Assembly (NCBI RefSeq): GCF_045679555.1
Contig: NC_092090.1
Coordinates: forward strand, 29,601,702-29,665,701
Source: Salvelinus alpinus
Lineage: Eukaryota; Chordata; Actinopteri; Salmoniformes; Salmonidae
Reading direction: 5' to 3'
Length of the DNA stretch: 64,000 bases
A program made the position numbers and the translations under genes. Below, in pieces: positions 59,354-64,000 of this stretch (the first letter of the stretch is position 1; the number at the start of each line of letters is the position of its first letter). A model generated the notes under the pieces. It saw nothing but the letters and a program-made list of their open reading frames with translations. It had not been told where the DNA came from and did no database searches.

Positions 59354-59552
59354 CAGGGATGGGCAACTCCAGTCCTTGGGGGCTGGTGTGCCGGTGTCAC
59401 ATTTTTTCCTAGCAAATAGAGCTGATTAGACTAATTGCATGCTAAACTGAAGATCATGATTAGTTAATTTTTGGAGTCAGGTGTGTTAGCAGGTGCTGGG
59501 ACGAATGTGTGACACCAATCCGTCCCCCGAGGACTGGATTTGCCCATCCCTG
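59354..59552. mobile_element. Short hAT MITE
   Basis: Ends CAGGGATGGGCAACTCCAGT and TTTGCCCATCCCTG. Flanks ATCTAGTT (59346-59353) and ATGTAGTT (59553-59560), seven of eight, fit an 8-bp hAT target duplication. Non-coding, 199 bp. Confidence 0.85.
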
Positions 59553-59690
59553 ATGTAGTTAATGATTATTTTGAGGAGTCCTGTATTACTAACGTTAGCT
59601 CTATTTCATCAGTGAACTGTGTGTGGAAAAAAAGTTACCTAACTAATAGGCCTAAAACTATTTTCCCAACATATATTGTAGGTAAGTAGT

Positions 59691-60231
59691 CAGTGGTGTA
59701 AAGTATTTAAGTAAAAATACTTTAAAGTACTACTTAAATCGTTTTTTTGCTATCTGTACTTTACTATTTATATTTTTGACTACTTTTACTTGACTACATT
59801 CATAAAGAAAATAATGTACTTTTTACTCCATACATTTTCCCTGACACACAAAAGTACTCGTTACATTTTGAATGCTTAGCAGGACAGGAAAATGCTCCAA
59901 TTCACACACTTATTAAGAGAACATCTCTACTGGGACTCACTAAACACAAATGCTTCATTTGTAAATTATGTCTGAGTGTTGGAGTGTGCCAGCCTGTGGC
60001 TATCTGTAGATTAAAAAAAATAAGAAAATAAAAGAACATTGTGCTGCTTGGTTTGCATAATATAAGCAATTTTATTTATACTTTTCATTTTGATACTTAA
60101 GTATATTTATAACCAAATACATTTAGACTTTTACTCAAGTAGTATTTTACTGGGTGACTTTTTTACTTGAGTCATTTCCTATTAAGGTATCTTTACTCAA
60201 GTATGAAAATTGGGTACTTCTTCCACCACTG
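59691..60231 (+). mobile_element. Tol2-like hAT element, copy 4
   Basis: Same orientation as copy 1: starts CAGTGGTGTAAAGTATTTAA, ends ACTTCTTCCACCACTG. Flanks TAAGTAGT (59683-59690) and TAAGTAGA (60232-60239), seven of eight. Confidence 0.87.
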
Positions 60232-60239
60232 TAAGTAGA

Positions 60240-61470
60240 AAACTAGCTATCTGACTTCATTTGCAGACAGAAAGCTGTTAAAAGGAATCCTTCAAACTCC
60301 ATTCAATCAGTGCATTGAATGTTTTTAAACATCACACACATTAAAACACTACTATGCAGGTTTCATGCCAGATAATTATATTTAGCAGGAACAGGTCATA
60401 GAAAGTTAATTGCTGCTTGTATGAGGTTGAAATAATTGTGTTTCAAGCAGCTGGGTATTGGCTCCTCCTGCAATAATGCCTTTCTTGGTTAAGAATGTAA
60501 TGTTCTTGTTTCATGGCTTCCTCTAATGACACGTTTGAATAGGCTAGGCCCATATAATTAGAACAGTAATGGTAATTTAATAAGATCTCTATGACTAGGC
60601 CTACCAGTCTAAGATAAACTGCGGTGGGCCGAAAAGCATGAAGTTGATCGATCCCCGTCAAGGGAGGCGCTGATTTCTTTTTTTTGTATATCATACAGTC
60701 TTATGACTATAAAATGTGTTGGCACCTTAAATTCTTGCAGAAATGTTTTATGAAGACTGAAATATGATCAAAATCTGTTTTTTGAGTGCACTTGAAATAT
60801 GCAGCATGCAATGTGAATTGTCTTGATCGTATGAAGAGGTAACTCTGTTGATCGCTTAGCCAATTTATTGAAAGCTAGTCAATGTTAGTCTGACTAGCCT
60901 AGCCAGCTATTGTAAATGTCAATTTGCCTGCTCAGGAAGCTAGTGTTTCATGAGCTATCTGTCAGTGAATTGACATTTTGAATCATGTTTTGGCATGGTT
61001 ATGTCTCATTTCAAGTAACTATCGGCAGGCGTAGGCCTTTACACTTGTACGGGTTGAAAATGGCAGATTTGGACACTGATAAGTGGCTGTACTGTAATTT
61101 GCTATACATTACTTCAGAGCTCAGGTTTTCCACTTCACAGCTTTGCATGGGTTTTGACTGACAGCCGTTCTGTTTTGAGCCCCGAGCGTGACAAGAATTT
61201 GCCCCTATCCCTCCCACTGATTGGGCAACTTTTGCAAATGTTTTGTTGTCTGAGTGAGGAAAATGCTGTAAATTACAAGGACTCTATTTACTTTGAAAGA
61301 TAAGACGTTGAGGATTATAATAAATACAGCTTTGATGTCATATAAGCAAGCCAAACACCCGCAAGTCCAAATGTGCACTTCACGTTTCCATATCATAAAA
61401 CTCATGTCATATACAGAGTCAATATTTATGATCACTGTTTGATGTACAGTTAGAAGATGACATGGTGTTA
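60240..61470. other. Intergenic (or first-intron) sequence, nothing recognised
   Basis: AT-rich, with short open frames lacking recognisable domains. Confidence 0.45.
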
Positions 61471-61472
61471 TA

Positions 61473-63107
<1,635 letters not shown>

Positions 63108-63109
63108 TA

Positions 63110-64000
63110 CCTTGGCTTGTCTTGAACAGAAAAAGCCTATATTTGTTGTATTGTGAAGAAAGTTTACAGCGGCTCACGCATCTAAATGCACTTACGACTC
63201 CATTCTATTCGCACCAAAATTACCATCTGCTTCTCTGAATTGCCTTGAGAAAGCGTAAAGCGTAAATCATAGTCTACTGATGCTGAGATACTATAGTCCA
63301 GTGCCCTTTGTGACATAGCTACATGGCTCTGAGACCACCACCCGCTGGAAACGCACAGCCTGATCGAGCACCTCCCTCCCCACAATTCTCAACCAACGCG
63401 GCTCTGTTACGCGTCCTCTATTCATTTGAATGTGTTGACAGTTAGAGAAATAGCTTGAGCTGCACTGAGAAGTCAAAAAGTATGAAAGCCAATGGTCCAA
63501 TATTCTAGGACACTGCTGTGCATACGCATATGCATTTTGGACTATGATAAACACAACACTGTAAGATCATATTTTATCATTTTGCTAGTCATGTTGGCGA
63601 CACGCTTTCAAATGATGCCCACCCGACCCAGGTTGCTATTTATAATGGACTCTTTTTGGATTGCATAAACAACAGTAATTGTGTGAAGGCGAGGATGCAG
63701 GGCTGTGTTCCAAACAAAACAACTAAAAGTGATCTTGCTCTAGTTCCTCATCGGCACAGCTAGGAGAGCTCAAAATAGCACCTTTGTAGTTGACTCTTCT
63801 TTGAGTCATAAAAGTTCATTGAAATTACTTAGGGACTGTGCACACTTTGGAGAGCTGTGTGGCAACATATAGATGTTGCACCTAACCCAACTTTTCCAAT
63901 AATATTTTTATGTTACGGAATGTATCCAAAGTATTTTCAGATTTTGTTATAAACAAATGTGGCGGAAAGTACAGTAAATGTAAAATGCACATAAAATCAA
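63110..64000. other. Terminal sequence, nothing recognised
   Basis: No exon, RNA gene or repeat family recognised in the last 890 bases. Confidence 0.45.

Overview
The window is teleost nuclear DNA, almost certainly from a salmonid (salmon, trout or charr). The protein-coding genes are vertebrate, multi-exon and widely spaced. The repeats are the ones expected in salmonid genomes: Sleeping Beauty-type Tc1 transposons, other Tc1 families, Tol2-like hAT elements, a tRNA-derived SINE, foldback MITEs and an L2/CR1-type LINE. No bacterial, viral or CRISPR feature is present.

Three genes lie head to tail on the + strand. (1) The 3' part of a DENND2-family Rab exchange factor, best called dennd2b (st5): eight exons from 736 to 17303, encoding the last 327 residues with the C-terminal DENN core and dDENN region. 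The 5' part lies before the window. (2) A complete trim66 (TIF1-delta): 17 coding exons from 29746 to 42031, predicted 1282 residues, with B-boxes, coiled coil, an HP1-binding PxVxL box, a Ser/Glu/Asp-rich acidic tract, a PHD finger and a bromodomain. (3) A complete rergl: five coding exons from 50450 to 56036, 208 residues, an unusual Ras-like protein with a degenerate G3 motif and no lipidation box. All exon joins were checked by reading frame and each total is an exact multiple of three. From memory, DENND2B, TRIM66 and STK33 are neighbours on human 11p15.4, which supports the first two names. It also suggests that the sequence after rergl may lead into stk33; a perfect RFX X-box at 59168 next to a possible non-coding first exon fits a ciliary gene promoter there.

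The rest is intron and intergenic DNA filled with repeats. The main landmarks are: a 34-bp minisatellite running straight into a dennd2b splice acceptor (84-735); four Tol2-like hAT copies with 8-bp target duplications (9049, 15409, 56199, 59691), one carrying an internal 12-copy 40-bp minisatellite; five Tc1-type elements (18557, 22419, 24986, 26752, 61473); a SINE (21925); a 5'-truncated LINE just upstream of rergl (47925-50176); two hAT elements sharing a core but not their ends (44334, 52337); a minus-strand internally deleted LTR element (53616-54540); and long simple repeats (GT, CT, TA and a 30-base G run).

I found no undescribed biological system. The most interesting signals are in splicing and repeat biology: the minisatellite-built acceptor, a GC-AG intron in trim66, three GTTGG donors and a duplicated splice acceptor in dennd2b, the minisatellite born inside a transposon, the X-box, and two same-orientation Sleeping Beauty-type copies that bracket trim66 and rergl.
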